A stretch of DNA of 43,961 nucleotides, taken from assembly GCA_030426465.1 (NCBI GenBank), contig JAUHYK010000031.1:1-43961 (forward strand), read 5' to 3'. Below, piece after piece: positions 8,634 to 16,103 of the stretch; within the stretch, counting starts at the first letter, position 1, and each line of letters opens with the position of its first letter. The DNA is from Alphaproteobacteria bacterium. GTDB lineage: Bacteria; Pseudomonadota; Alphaproteobacteria; Caulobacterales; Parvularculaceae. The notes under the pieces are model-generated. The model had not been told where the DNA came from, did not search any database, and saw only the letters and a list, made by a program, of their open reading frames with translations. A program made the position numbers and the translations under genes.

Positions 8634-10055
8634 ATGACCACGCAAAAACGCCCCCTGCCTTCCAGCGAGAAACTGGACGCCATCCGCGCCCTTGTAGGCG
8701 ACAAAGGCGTTTTCGAAGGCGCAGACGCGGCGGGGTTCCTGTCTGAGTGGCGGGGTCGTTGGCCCGGAGAAGCCGCGCTCATCGTCGCGCCCGCCTCAAC
8801 GGAAGAAGTCGCGGCGGTCGTCAAATATTGCAACGAGAATGACATCGCCATCACGCCCCAGGGCGGCAACACCGGTCTTGTGGGCGGTCAGATACCTTTT
8901 GGCGATGAAATCCTCCTGTCGTTGAAACGCATGCGCAAGATTCGCGCGATCGAACCCCTGAACAACACGATGACGGTCGACGCCGGCGTGACGCTCACCG
9001 AAGCGCAGGAAGCCGCGAAAGAATCCGGACGCCTGTTTCCCCTGTCGATCGGGTCGGAAGGCACCTGTCAGATTGGCGGCGTTATTTCCACCAATGCCGG
9101 CGGCGTCAATGTTTTACGCTATGGCAATACGCGCGACCTTGTGCTCGGGCTTGAAGCGGTGACACCGTCGGGTGAAATCTGGCGCGGGTTGAAACGCCTG
9201 CGCAAGGACAATACCGGCTATGATCTGAAACAGCTTTTGATCGGCGGTGAAGGAACCCTCGGCATCGTCACTGGCGCCGTTTTGAAACTGTTTCCCTTAC
9301 CGGCGGAGAAAATCACCATCTGCGCCGGGCTGAAAAGCACCGAAGACGCCGTCAAACTTTTGTCGCTAGCGCAAAGCGTAACCGGCGGGATGACATCGAG
9401 CTTCGAATTGATGGCTCGGCTCTGTATCGATCTCGTGTTGAAACATATTCCGCAAACACGCGATCCGTTGAGCGAACAACATCCCTGGTATGTACTGGCG
9501 GAATTTTCCTCAGGCCAGAAATCAGGCTTGCGCGAAACCGTCGAAGACATGCTCGGCGATGCGCTCGAGCAAGGGTTGATCGCTGATGCGGTCATCGCCG
9601 ACAATGAAACTCACGCCCACGACTTCTGGCGCATCCGCCATTCCATTTCCGAAGCCATCAATGGCGAGGGTCTTGGCGCGCGCCACGATGTTTCCGTTGC
9701 GACCAGCGACATTCCCGCTTTTCTCGAAAAAGCCGACGCCGCCGTTCTCAATCTGTCGCCGGGCGCGCGCTTTGTCGCGTTCGGCCATATTGGCGACGGC
9801 AATGTGCATTACGATATTGTCGGTCCTGAAGGCGCTGCACCCGATGTGCTGGAGCCGGTCCGCCCGCAAATCGAATCCGCGGTCTATGATGTGATCGGCG
9901 CGTTTTCCGGCTCCATCTCCGCCGAGCACGGCGTCGGACGTCACCGTCGCGACACCCTCGCCAAGCGCAAAAGCCCGGTTGAACTTGAAATGATGCGCGC
10001 AATTAAAAAGGCGCTCGACCCCAAGGGGATCATGAATCCCGGCAAGATGCTGTAG
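8634..10055 (+). CDS. FAD-linked 2-hydroxyacid dehydrogenase (D-2-hydroxyglutarate/glycolate oxidase family)
   Basis: The 473-residue flavoprotein combines an FAD_binding_4 (PCMH) domain at residues 40-220 with an FAD-oxidase_C domain to the end. Signatures are ITPQGGNTGLVGGQIP, PLSIGSEGTCQIGGVIST (a pyrophosphate-binding loop), RKDNTGYDLKQLLIGGEGTL, FGHIGDGNVHYDI (metal and substrate histidines) and SAEHGVGRHRRDTL. Members oxidise D-2-hydroxyglutarate, D-lactate or glycolate and pass electrons to ETF or quinone. The overall pattern is closest to D-2-hydroxyglutarate dehydrogenase, but the exact substrate cannot be read from sequence. The start is set at ATG 8634; the 33 codons upstream look like non-coding leader. 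No ribosome site is obvious. Confidence 0.9.
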   Translation: MTTQKRPLPSSEKLDAIRALVGDKGVFEGADAAGFLSEWRGRWPGEAALIVAPASTEEVAAVVKYCNENDIAITPQGGNTGLVGGQIPFGDEILLSLKRMRKIRAIEPLNNTMTVDAGVTLTEAQEAAKESGRLFPLSIGSEGTCQIGGVISTNAGGVNVLRYGNTRDLVLGLEAVTPSGEIWRGLKRLRKDNTGYDLKQLLIGGEGTLGIVTGAVLKLFPLPAEKITICAGLKSTEDAVKLLSLAQSVTGGMTSSFELMARLCIDLVLKHIPQTRDPLSEQHPWYVLAEFSSGQKSGLRETVEDMLGDALEQGLIADAVIADNETHAHDFWRIRHSISEAINGEGLGARHDVSVATSDIPAFLEKADAAVLNLSPGARFVAFGHIGDGNVHYDIVGPEGAAPDVLEPVRPQIESAVYDVIGAFSGSISAEHGVGRHRRDTLAKRKSPVELEMMRAIKKALDPKGIMNPGKML

Positions 10056-10239
10056 GGCCGCCTCAGCCTCGCGTACAATGAGACTGAATTGCGGTTGGGC
10101 GCACCCATCCTCTTCTCACAAACTTGTCATCGTGAAAAACAATTCCGCAGATGTCAGGTTGATCTCAGTCAAAACAGGGTCTGCTCAATTCACGATAGTC
10201 AAAAACAGCTTTTGACCCCCACCCTCAGGAGAAGCAGTC

Positions 10240-10731
10240 ATGCCCACACATCTTCACAAATGGACAGCCATGCTCGGCGCCGCTCTCGCCCTTTCCCTGC
10301 CTGCGGCCTTTGCCCAAGGCGGCGAGCCGATTTCGCCCGCCCCGAAGCATCAAGGGATCAAACAGAAATTCCGCCTTCATGACCAGAATGGCGACAACAT
10401 GCTCAGCAAGGATGAATTCGACGCCTGGCATGAGGCAATGTTCGACGCGCTCGCCGCTGACGGCGACGGCTTCACGTTGGAGGATTTTCTCGCCATGCGC
10501 ATGGGCCCCGGCCCCAAGGGCGGCATGAACCCCGAGCGGCAAAAGCAAATGCAGGAAAGACCGGCGCAGCGCAAAACGGCGCGCTTTCAGGCCATGGACG
10601 CGGACGCTGACGCCATCGTGACGCGCACGGAATTCATGGACTTCGAAAGCAAGGTTTTCCAGGACGCTGACAGCAATGACGACGGACAGCTAACCGAAGC
10701 CGAGCTCATCGAACACCACCGCACCATGTAA
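10240..10731 (+). CDS. Secreted EF-hand calcium-binding protein
   Basis: The 163-residue protein has a signal peptide cleaved after AAFAQ (about residue 26). Three EF-hand loops are readable: DQNGDNMLSKDEF near residue 48, DADADAIVTRTEF near 122 and DSNDDGQLTEAEL near 146. A fourth, AADGDGFTLEDF, is shortened. The Met/Gly/Pro-rich stretch at 87-105 links the two halves. Proteins of this kind bind calcium in the periplasm or outside the cell; no partner is evident. An AGGAGAAGCAGTC site precedes the ATG and a hairpin terminator follows the stop. The 184 bases upstream contain no other gene. Confidence 0.88.
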   Translation: MPTHLHKWTAMLGAALALSLPAAFAQGGEPISPAPKHQGIKQKFRLHDQNGDNMLSKDEFDAWHEAMFDALAADGDGFTLEDFLAMRMGPGPKGGMNPERQKQMQERPAQRKTARFQAMDADADAIVTRTEFMDFESKVFQDADSNDDGQLTEAELIEHHRTM

Positions 10732-10739
10732 TCAGGCTG

Positions 10740-10774
10740 AAGCATAAGCGTTGTGAAAACGCTTATGCTTTTCA
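10740..10774 (+). terminator. Hairpin terminator after the EF-hand gene
   Basis: A perfect 11-bp stem, AAGCATAAGCG (10740-10750) with CGCTTATGCTT (10760-10770), has a 9-base loop and is followed by a short run of T. It begins 9 bases after the EF-hand stop and ends about 50 bases before yaaA. Confidence 0.75.
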
Positions 10775-10823
10775 CGCCCTGTTATTATTGAATTCCGTGC
10801 GAGAATCTGTATGTGCCTTGGCC

Positions 10824-11657
10824 ATGCTCATTCTCCTTTCCCCCGCCAAGAATTTGAATTTCGACGCCGCGCCCGGCGCGCCGCGCGCGACCAAGCCGGT
10901 CTTTTTGAAAGACGCCGCCGAGCTTTCCGAAACGACGCGCAAGCTGACGCGCGGCAAGATCAAGTCGCTGATGGGAATTTCCGAAAAGCTCGCTGACCTC
11001 AATTACGAGCGCTTTCAGGCCTTCGACCCGAAAGGAAAGTCGGAAAGCTCCAAACAGGCGGCGCTGGCTTTCAATGGCGACGTCTATCTCGGCCTCGACG
11101 CCCCGAGCCTGTCGAATGACGATCTCAGCTTTGCGCAAGACCATGTGCGCATTCTCTCCGGGCTGTACGGTCTTCTGCGTCCCCTCGACGCGATCCAGCC
11201 CTATCGCCTTGAAATGGGCTCACGCCTGAAAAATCCGCGCGGGGCTAATCTCTATGAGTTCTGGAGCGACAGGATTTCCCGGGAAATAAACAAGGCGGTC
11301 AAAGGCCATGAGGACCCGACCGTGGTGAACCTCGCCTCCAATGAATATTTCGGCGCCGTCGATCTCAAGGCCCTGAAAGCGCCGGTGGTGACGCCGGTCT
11401 TCAAGGACGTGAAGGATGGCGAGGCGAAGATCATCAGCTTTTTCGCCAAGCGCGCCCGGGGGATGATGGCCCGCTGGGCCGCCGAAAACCGGATCGAGCG
11501 CGCGGAAGACCTCAAAGGCTTTGATGTCGCTGGCTATGCGTTCCGGCCCGGCGATTCGAAGGACGATCTGTGGGTTTTCTCGCGGCCCCAACCCGCGCCG
11601 AAAAAGCCGGCCCCCAAAAAGGCAGCGACGGGCAAGCGGTCATTGGCGCCCGCCTGA
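10824..11657 (+). CDS. yaaA: Peroxide stress protein YaaA (DUF328/UPF0246)
   Basis: The 277-residue protein begins MLILLSPAKNLNFD, the family's hallmark N-terminus, which fixes ATG 10824 over the upstream in-frame ATG. Further family segments are SSKQAALAFNGDVYLGLDA, ILSGLYGLLRPLDAIQPYRL, VNLASNEYF and WVFSRP. YaaA family members lower free intracellular iron and limit Fenton damage during peroxide stress, and have a DNA-binding fold. The last 24 residues are a Lys/Pro/Ala tail absent from E. coli YaaA. No OxyR site was identified. Confidence 0.93.
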   Translation: MLILLSPAKNLNFDAAPGAPRATKPVFLKDAAELSETTRKLTRGKIKSLMGISEKLADLNYERFQAFDPKGKSESSKQAALAFNGDVYLGLDAPSLSNDDLSFAQDHVRILSGLYGLLRPLDAIQPYRLEMGSRLKNPRGANLYEFWSDRISREINKAVKGHEDPTVVNLASNEYFGAVDLKALKAPVVTPVFKDVKDGEAKIISFFAKRARGMMARWAAENRIERAEDLKGFDVAGYAFRPGDSKDDLWVFSRPQPAPKKPAPKKAATGKRSLAPA

Positions 11658-11679
11658 TCCGCTGACGCCTCGATACGCC

Positions 11680-11723
11680 GTCACAAAGGCCCCCGTTCGA
11701 CTGTCACAAAGACCGTCATATAT
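11680..11723. repeat. Repeated GTCACAAAG and adjoining dyad downstream of yaaA
   Basis: GTCACAAAG occurs at 11680-11688 and 11703-11711, 23 bases apart, followed by the short dyad GTCA-TATAT-TGAC. It lies in the 267-base gap between yaaA and the 47-residue protein gene. It may contribute to control of the latter, but I know no regulator for this motif. Confidence 0.3.
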
Positions 11724-11820
11724 TGACGTCGATTCCAGGAAAATGGCGGATTCATTGGGGTTCAGACCCTATTTTACGTTACACTTTTATGTCAAAAGCG
11801 CATAATTTGCGCTTCTCCCC

Positions 11821-11849
11821 TTGACTTTGCGCATTCAGTGCGCAAGTAT
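11821..11849 (+). promoter_or_regulatory. Candidate sigma-70-type promoter for the 47-residue protein
   Basis: TTGACT at 11821-11826 is a good -35 element. After 17 bases comes AAGTAT at 11844-11849, a weak -10. The spacer holds TGCGCA-TTCAG-TGCGCA, a repeated palindrome that could be an operator. The element sits about 75 bases before ATG 11925, leaving a short leader. Confidence 0.4.
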
Positions 11850-11924
11850 GGTGACAGTTTTATGACGGGCCCTAAAACAACAGGCGGTTACGCCCATAAC
11901 ACGCGGCCCGAGGAGTAAAAGATT

Positions 11925-12068
11925 ATGGCGATTACAACCAATCCGGCGGACTTCGCCGCCCCGGCTTTCAAGGCCGGCCCGAAGACCAAAACCGTCGCTT
12001 TTTATGTCTTTGTCGCGATTGTCGCGATCGCGGTGGCCATCCCCGCAGCGCTCGCCACGGGCGCCTGA
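11925..12068 (+). CDS. 47-residue single-pass membrane protein
   Basis: ATG 11925 is preceded by AGGAGTAAAAGATT, a strong ribosome site. The product has a 22-residue polar/Pro-Ala N-terminus (begins MAITTNPADF, basic patch PKTKT) and one hydrophobic helix of about 20 Val/Ala/Ile residues (VAFYVFVAIVAIAVAIPAAL) ending near the C-terminus. With a candidate promoter upstream and strong hairpins downstream it has the look of a complete monocistronic gene. I recognise no family. Stable small membrane proteins of this shape often act as accessory subunits, but nothing here names a partner. Confidence 0.65.
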   Translation: MAITTNPADFAAPAFKAGPKTKTVAFYVFVAIVAIAVAIPAALATGA

Positions 12069-12074
12069 GGAAAA

Positions 12075-12157
12075 ACCCTCGCTGAGGGTCGTCATCACTG
12101 GCGACGCCGCAAAGGCAAGACTACAAGCAAACGCCGCCCCATCAGGGCGGCGTTTGC
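12075..12157 (+). terminator. Tandem hairpins between convergent genes
   Basis: A small hairpin (ACCCTC-GCT-GAGGGT, 12075-12089) is followed by a perfect 13-bp stem: GCAAACGCCGCCC at 12127-12139, a 5-base loop, and its complement at 12145-12157. T-runs are short on both strands, but the position, just after the 47-residue gene and 34 bases beyond the end of the convergent DUF3667 gene, suggests a shared terminator. Confidence 0.6.
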
Positions 12158-12190
12158 TGTTTCAGGACCCAGATTTTGGCGCCCGAAAGC

Positions 12191-13309
12191 TCAGCTCTGA
12201 TAGAGGCTGACGGAAAATCCGAGGGTGATGATCAGGGCCAGAAGCGCGAAATAGACCGCGACAGAAATCACCCATTTCAGGAAGGCCGACACCCAGTTGG
12301 AGCCATAGGCTTGGCGGAAAACGACAAAGGGCTGGAGCCATCCCCAGATCAAGGGAATGGCGGCGAGCAACGGCCCAATGCCCGGTATCGTGCTGAGGAC
12401 CAGCGCCAGAAAGAGATAGGCATAGAGCGCGGCATGCATGTAAAGGCTGACTACGAAATGGTCGTAGACGAAGAATTTCCGCCGGTAGATGTAAAGCCCG
12501 ACCAAAATCAGCGCATAGAAAACCGGCGCCAGCAGCAACACACGGGGCAGGTTTTCCTTTGATTGCGCAAAGAACAAACGCGGGTCCTCGAACGCATGTT
12601 GCGCGGCTTCATACATTTTCCGCGCATGAGGCTCTAACCAGTCGGGCCCTTTATAATTGAGCTCTTCCCAAGATTTCTCAATATCGAGGCTTTCTTCTTC
12701 CTCGTCTGGGCCCTCGCCTGTTTCCTCGCCCACGCTTTCATCAGGCTTTTCTTCCTGATTTTCTTTCAGGGCGCGCAGTCTCGCGGCGGCGTCAGGGTCT
12801 TCAGTCTCGATTTCGGCAAGCACATCTTCGGTTAGCGCAGCCGTGCTTAGGGCTTTCGGATCGACACCTGACGGCTTACCGATCAGCGCAAAAGCAAGAA
12901 GAAAGAAGAAAACGCTGGCGAAAAGATAAAGCCGGAAGGGCGGCGAATAGGTAACGCGTTTGCCGTCGAGATAACGCCGCGCGAGGCGTCCGGGCCGCCA
13001 GAACAAAAGACCGATGGAGCGCGCCAGCTTGCCATCGATTGCAAGCGTGTCCACCAGAAAATCCTGAACCAGGCCGACAACGACCCGGCGCGGCTCATCG
13101 GCGCGTTGTCCGCAATGGGAACAATAATCGCCCGTCAGCACGGTCCCGCAATTCTTGCACGATCCATCGGGTGGAATCGGATCTTCCGGCTTCTTGGGCT
13201 TCTTGGGCTTTTTCGGCTTCTTCGCCTTCGGCGGTTTCTCTGCCTTTGGCGGTTTCTCTGCCTTTGGCGGATTCTTAGCCTCTGGCGGCTTCGCTTGTTT
13301 CGCGTTCAT
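12191..13309 (-). CDS. DUF3667-type membrane protein with zinc ribbon and Lys-Pro repeat
   Basis: The 372-residue protein starts at ATG 13309 (the GTG at 13327 is less likely). Residues 5-45 are a low-complexity run of KPPKAE and KPKKP units, encoded by near-identical DNA repeats. Next comes a zinc ribbon with two CxxC pairs, CKNCG and CSHCG, about residues 52-70. The DUF3667 core follows (RRVVVGLVQDFL, FWRPGRLARRYLDGKR, VTYSPPFRLYLFASVFFFLL). An acidic cytoplasmic or periplasmic stretch (EDPDAAARL through EEESLDIE) and three to four further membrane helices complete it. The family's function is unknown; the basic tail and zinc ribbon should face the cytoplasm. Confidence 0.8.
   Translation of the reverse strand: MNAKQAKPPEAKNPPKAEKPPKAEKPPKAKKPKKPKKPKKPEDPIPPDGSCKNCGTVLTGDYCSHCGQRADEPRRVVVGLVQDFLVDTLAIDGKLARSIGLLFWRPGRLARRYLDGKRVTYSPPFRLYLFASVFFFLLAFALIGKPSGVDPKALSTAALTEDVLAEIETEDPDAAARLRALKENQEEKPDESVGEETGEGPDEEEESLDIEKSWEELNYKGPDWLEPHARKMYEAAQHAFEDPRLFFAQSKENLPRVLLLAPVFYALILVGLYIYRRKFFVYDHFVVSLYMHAALYAYLFLALVLSTIPGIGPLLAAIPLIWGWLQPFVVFRQAYGSNWVSAFLKWVISVAVYFALLALIITLGFSVSLYQS
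13192..13285. repeat. Coding tandem repeats in the DUF3667 gene
   Basis: An 18-base unit, TCTGCCTTTGGCGGTTTC on the plus strand, occurs twice in direct succession around 13240-13275 with a third degenerate copy. It is flanked by 9-base TTGGGCTTC-type units near 13192-13215. The repeats encode the Lys-Pro-rich N-terminus, so copy-number change would keep the frame. Confidence 0.7.
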
Positions 13310-13379
13310 GATGCGCCCCCGCTTCACGAAAAAAGATATTCAAAACCAGCATTCTTTTCGGTGAGTCAATACACGCCGG

Positions 13380-14531
13380 TTATTCCGCCGGCAGATGCTC
13401 CAGAAAGAACCGCACCGCATTGCCGCCCATGACGGCGCGGATCGACTCCTCATCAAGACCCGCATCCAACAGCGCCTGCGTCAAGGCTGGAAGTTCCGAC
13501 GCGTCGAAACCTGTCGTGACCGCGCCGTCATAGTCGGAGCCAAGCGCCACATGGTCAAGGCCAAGAAGATCGATGGCGTAGACGATTTGCGCCGCGATCC
13601 CTTGCGGCGTGGTGGAACAGGCCGCCGCCTCCCAATAACCGACGCCCACGAGCCCGCCATGATCGGCAATCGCTTTCATGAGATCATCAGGAATGTTGCG
13701 CGCAGTATCGCAATGGCCCTTGAGGCCCGTATGGGAAACGATCACCGGCTTTTCCGTGCGCGCCAGCACATCACGCACCACCGCCTCCGACGAATGCGCC
13801 ACATCGATAATCATGCCCTGACGCACGGCCTCATCCACCGCCGCCTCGCCGAACGCCGTCAGCCCAGCGCCTGACTGCCCATGCAGCGAGCCGCCAAGTT
13901 CATTGTCGAAGAAATGTTGCAGCCCCATGACGCGCAGGCCCCGGTCGCGCAGAAGCGCAATGTTATCGAGATTTCCTTCGAGCGGATGCGCGCCCTCAAT
14001 TCCGTAGACGCCGCCGAGCTTTCCCTGATCGAGCGCTCGTTGAAGATCGCTGGCGCTGCGCACAAACACAAATTCATTCGGCGTTGCGCTCTCAAGTTTT
14101 AGCAACCGGTCCGCCTGATAGGCGGCGCGCTCATAAATCGAGAACCATGTGCGCGGCGGCCAGCCCTGCGCCGCCATGAGCAAGGTCAGGCTGTCCTTGT
14201 CAGCCGCATTCTCATCGAGGTTCATATCCGGCGGCACTTTCGTCACCGCCGTGAACACCTGCAACGCGACGCCGCCTTCGCGCAGGCGCACAAGATCTGT
14301 CTGGCCGCGCGACTGGCGCTTCGCCGGATTGCGCTTCCATAACAACGTATCGGCATGAAGGTCCGCAACGGGGATGGTTCCGTGCAGCAAACGAGCCTCA
14401 TCGCTCACCGCATAAGGCTCATGTGCGAGCACTACATTGGTTTTCGCGTCAAAACGCTGGGGCAGAACGCCGTAAAAAAGAAAAAGACCCGTGGCGATAA
14501 TAACCGCCAGAACGACGCCGACCCATTTCAT
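13380..14531 (-). CDS. Membrane-anchored dipeptidase, peptidase M19 (internal start)
   Basis: This is the 383-residue dipeptidase as it would read from its own ATG at 14531, which has a GGGAGGG site six bases upstream. Residues 1-22 (MKWVGVVLAVIIATGLFLFY) form a signal anchor, placing the enzyme in the periplasm. The zinc-ligand pattern of renal-dipeptidase homologues is complete: DLHADTL (HxD), GIEGAHPLEG (Glu), IDVAHSS and VSHTGLKGHCDTARN (His), and LGSDYDG (Asp). Members cleave dipeptides, some with a D-residue. The stretch also reads in frame with the glycosyltransferase upstream, so the cell may make both a fused and a free product. Confidence 0.75.
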   Translation of the reverse strand: MKWVGVVLAVIIATGLFLFYGVLPQRFDAKTNVVLAHEPYAVSDEARLLHGTIPVADLHADTLLWKRNPAKRQSRGQTDLVRLREGGVALQVFTAVTKVPPDMNLDENAADKDSLTLLMAAQGWPPRTWFSIYERAAYQADRLLKLESATPNEFVFVRSASDLQRALDQGKLGGVYGIEGAHPLEGNLDNIALLRDRGLRVMGLQHFFDNELGGSLHGQSGAGLTAFGEAAVDEAVRQGMIIDVAHSSEAVVRDVLARTEKPVIVSHTGLKGHCDTARNIPDDLMKAIADHGGLVGVGYWEAAACSTTPQGIAAQIVYAIDLLGLDHVALGSDYDGAVTTGFDASELPALTQALLDAGLDEESIRAVMGGNAVRFFLEHLPAE

Positions 14532-15197
14532 GTTGAACCCTCCCGTTTCTGCGAAAGACTGGCTTGCTGCATGAGAGCCGTCAATGCGCCGAGGCAGCTG
14601 CGCCGAGGCAGCTGCGCCGATCATGGGCAGGTCGCCCGCCTCGTCCACATCGGCAAGGGTTTCCAGCATCCGCACATCGAAATGCGTCGGCAGGGTTCGC
14701 AGCGTGTCTTCAAGCGCATGTTTCGTCGACCAGCGAACGCGGTTGAATAGATCCGGCGCGGCGCGGCGACGATTGAGTCCGATGAGCCAGTAACCACCAT
14801 CCGCCGCCGGACCGAACACTGCATCTGCGCCTTGGAGCGCGGCAAAAGCCTGTCGCAGATGCCGCGTACGAAGCCCCGGCGCATCGGCGCCGATAATAAT
14901 GATGGGCCCCTTGGGTGCGTTTTCAAAAGCATACGTCATGCGGCGCCCAAGATCGCCCCGCCCTTGTGGAACGCGTGGCAAATGCGCCGGCCAGAACCGG
15001 GCGCTCGCATGCGCCGCCGATGGCGGATCGACCGAGAGCAGGGTGCGCCACCCCCCTTTGACCGATTGCATAATCGTTCTTTGCGTCAGGATACGGAACA
15101 GCGCCGCAGCACGGCCAAACCCGATGTCGGCGCCAAGGCGTGTCTTCACCCGCCCCGCGACCGGCGCCTTCATAAAGATGATCACGGTTCCGCGCAT
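13380..15197 (-). CDS. TIGR04282-type glycosyltransferase fused in frame to the M19 dipeptidase
   Basis: A single 605-residue frame runs from ATG 15197 to 13380. Residues 1-200 are a TIGR04282/DUF2064 protein: IIFMKAPVAGRVKTRLGADI at the start, IIIIGADAPGLR (nucleotide-sugar DxD-like position) and VFGPAADGGYWLIGL. From residue 223 it continues straight into the dipeptidase. The join carries a 14-bp tandem duplication at 14591-14618. Deleting one copy would end the first protein at TGA 14581-14583 after ...IGAAASAH, leaving two ordinary adjacent genes. The first gene overlaps the TIGR04283 stop by one base (TGATG), so it is translationally coupled to it. The fusion may be recent, strain-specific, or a sequencing error. 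Confidence 0.75.
   Translation of the reverse strand: MRGTVIIFMKAPVAGRVKTRLGADIGFGRAAALFRILTQRTIMQSVKGGWRTLLSVDPPSAAHASARFWPAHLPRVPQGRGDLGRRMTYAFENAPKGPIIIIGADAPGLRTRHLRQAFAALQGADAVFGPAADGGYWLIGLNRRRAAPDLFNRVRWSTKHALEDTLRTLPTHFDVRMLETLADVDEAGDLPMIGAAASAQLPRRIDGSHAASQSFAETGGFNMKWVGVVLAVIIATGLFLFYGVLPQRFDAKTNVVLAHEPYAVSDEARLLHGTIPVADLHADTLLWKRNPAKRQSRGQTDLVRLREGGVALQVFTAVTKVPPDMNLDENAADKDSLTLLMAAQGWPPRTWFSIYERAAYQADRLLKLESATPNEFVFVRSASDLQRALDQGKLGGVYGIEGAHPLEGNLDNIALLRDRGLRVMGLQHFFDNELGGSLHGQSGAGLTAFGEAAVDEAVRQGMIIDVAHSSEAVVRDVLARTEKPVIVSHTGLKGHCDTARNIPDDLMKAIADHGGLVGVGYWEAAACSTTPQGIAAQIVYAIDLLGLDHVALGSDYDGAVTTGFDASELPALTQALLDAGLDEESIRAVMGGNAVRFFLEHLPAE
14538..14544 (-). promoter_or_regulatory. 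Shine-Dalgarno site for the dipeptidase inside the fused frame
   Basis: The minus strand reads GGGAGGG six bases before ATG 14531, as strong as any site in the window. A site this good inside a coding region argues that the dipeptidase was, and may still be, translated on its own. Confidence 0.75.
14585..14618. repeat. 14-bp tandem duplication at the fusion joint
   Basis: GAGGCAGCTGCGCC occurs at 14591-14604 and 14605-14618, with the last six bases of another copy (TGCGCC, one base before the first full copy) at 14585-14590. Because 14 is not a multiple of three, the second copy shifts the minus-strand frame past an otherwise in-frame TGA at 14581-14583. Confidence 0.95.
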
Positions 15198-15883
15198 CAG
15201 TGATAAGCCTTCACCAGCTTTTCCGGCGAAGCGCCGAATTGATAGCGCGCCAAAATCGTCAGGTTCTTGAAGACGCGCCGGAAATAACCATCGCGTTCAT
15301 AGCGTTCGGCGGATGTCAGGGCTTTTGCACGTAAAACACACAAAACGTCCGCGCCTTTTGTCTTGATCAAACGGCGGATGAACTCCACGTCCTCCATCAA
15401 CGGCAACGCCGCAAAGCCGCCAGCTTGATTGTACAGCGCTTTTGAAATCAGCAAGCCCTGATCGCCATAAGGTGTTTTTAAAACCCGCGTGCGCGCCATA
15501 GCGCCAGAGGCAATCACGCGCGGCGCAAAACCTTTCGCGTCGAATTGTAATGTAAACACAGCGGCTTTATCAGAATGCTTTCTTGCAAAAGCATTCGCCT
15601 CCGCCGCCCAGCCCTCTTCCAGAACCGTGTCGGCGTGTAGAAACAAAAGCCAGTCGCCGCGCGCGGCCTCGGCGCCCGCTTTCAACTGCCCACCCCTTCC
15701 CGGCGGCGCCGTCAGGATGCGTGTTCCGAAACTATCCGCCATGGCAAGGGTCGCGTCTTGCGAGCCGCCATCGACGACAATCACTTCCTTCACAATACCG
15801 TCGAGCGCCGGCGTCACCAGTGCGTTAAGGCAATCGCCAAGGCGCGCATCGGCGTTGAGTGTTGGAATAACGATCGAAATCAT
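15197..15883 (-). CDS. TIGR04283-type family 2 glycosyltransferase
   Basis: The 228-residue GT-A enzyme shows the start MISIVIPTLNADARL, IVVDGGSQDATL, PGRGGQLKAGAEAARGDWLL, the nucleotide-sugar motif FLHADT and DQGLLISKALYNQAGGF ahead of PLMEDVEFIRRL. It belongs to the family named after arsenosugar synthesis clusters (TIGR04283), which is often paired with TIGR04282, as here. Family members also occur in phospholipid and surface-glycan settings. No arsenic methyltransferase or arsenosugar synthase is visible nearby, so the arsenosugar role is not supported by context. ATG 15883 is chosen over a GTG at 15910; no strong ribosome site is present at either. Confidence 0.88.
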   Translation of the reverse strand: MISIVIPTLNADARLGDCLNALVTPALDGIVKEVIVVDGGSQDATLAMADSFGTRILTAPPGRGGQLKAGAEAARGDWLLFLHADTVLEEGWAAEANAFARKHSDKAAVFTLQFDAKGFAPRVIASGAMARTRVLKTPYGDQGLLISKALYNQAGGFAALPLMEDVEFIRRLIKTKGADVLCVLRAKALTSAERYERDGYFRRVFKNLTILARYQFGASPEKLVKAYH

Positions 15884-15946
15884 GGCGACGCTATAACCGG
15901 GCGCCGCCACTTTGTCGCCTGCGCCTGGATCGAATTCGCGTGATCG

Positions 15947-16093
15947 TCAAAAGATAACCATGTGGCCCGAAACAGCCGCGTCCTTTTCTTTAGCGGCGCC
16001 TGCTCTGGGCTCCCCCGCCTTGAGGCTCACCGCTGCGAGCGCGATCAGCGCGGCGCCGAGACAGGCGAGAAACGTTCCCTTCAGATGCGCCAT
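15947..16093 (-). CDS. 48-residue membrane protein, last gene of the XRE operon
   Basis: ATG 16093 follows GAAGAGGGCGAT, ten bases after the stop of the preceding gene. The product has one hydrophobic helix (residues 6-22, TFLACLGAALIALAAVSL) and a charged Ala/Gly/Lys tail. It is probably translated from the same mRNA as the four genes upstream. A lipoprotein reading is unlikely because the Cys is inside the helix. No family is recognised and the coding call rests on spacing, ribosome site and hydrophobicity. Confidence 0.5.
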   Translation of the reverse strand: MAHLKGTFLACLGAALIALAAVSLKAGEPRAGAAKEKDAAVSGHMVIF

Positions 16094-16103
16094 ATCGCCC
16101 TCT

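Noticed and set aside
11925-12068. 47-residue protein as a light-harvesting or cbb3-oxidase small subunit
   Set aside because: It lacks the conserved His of light-harvesting polypeptides and no oxidase or photosynthesis gene is near.
13192-13285. Tandem repeats as a possible CRISPR array
   Set aside because: Units are adjacent with no spacers and encode Lys-Pro residues in a real gene.
14585-14618. Duplication as a mobile-element footprint (target-site duplication)
   Set aside because: The copies are directly adjacent with nothing between them and no transposase or inverted ends nearby; slippage is simpler.
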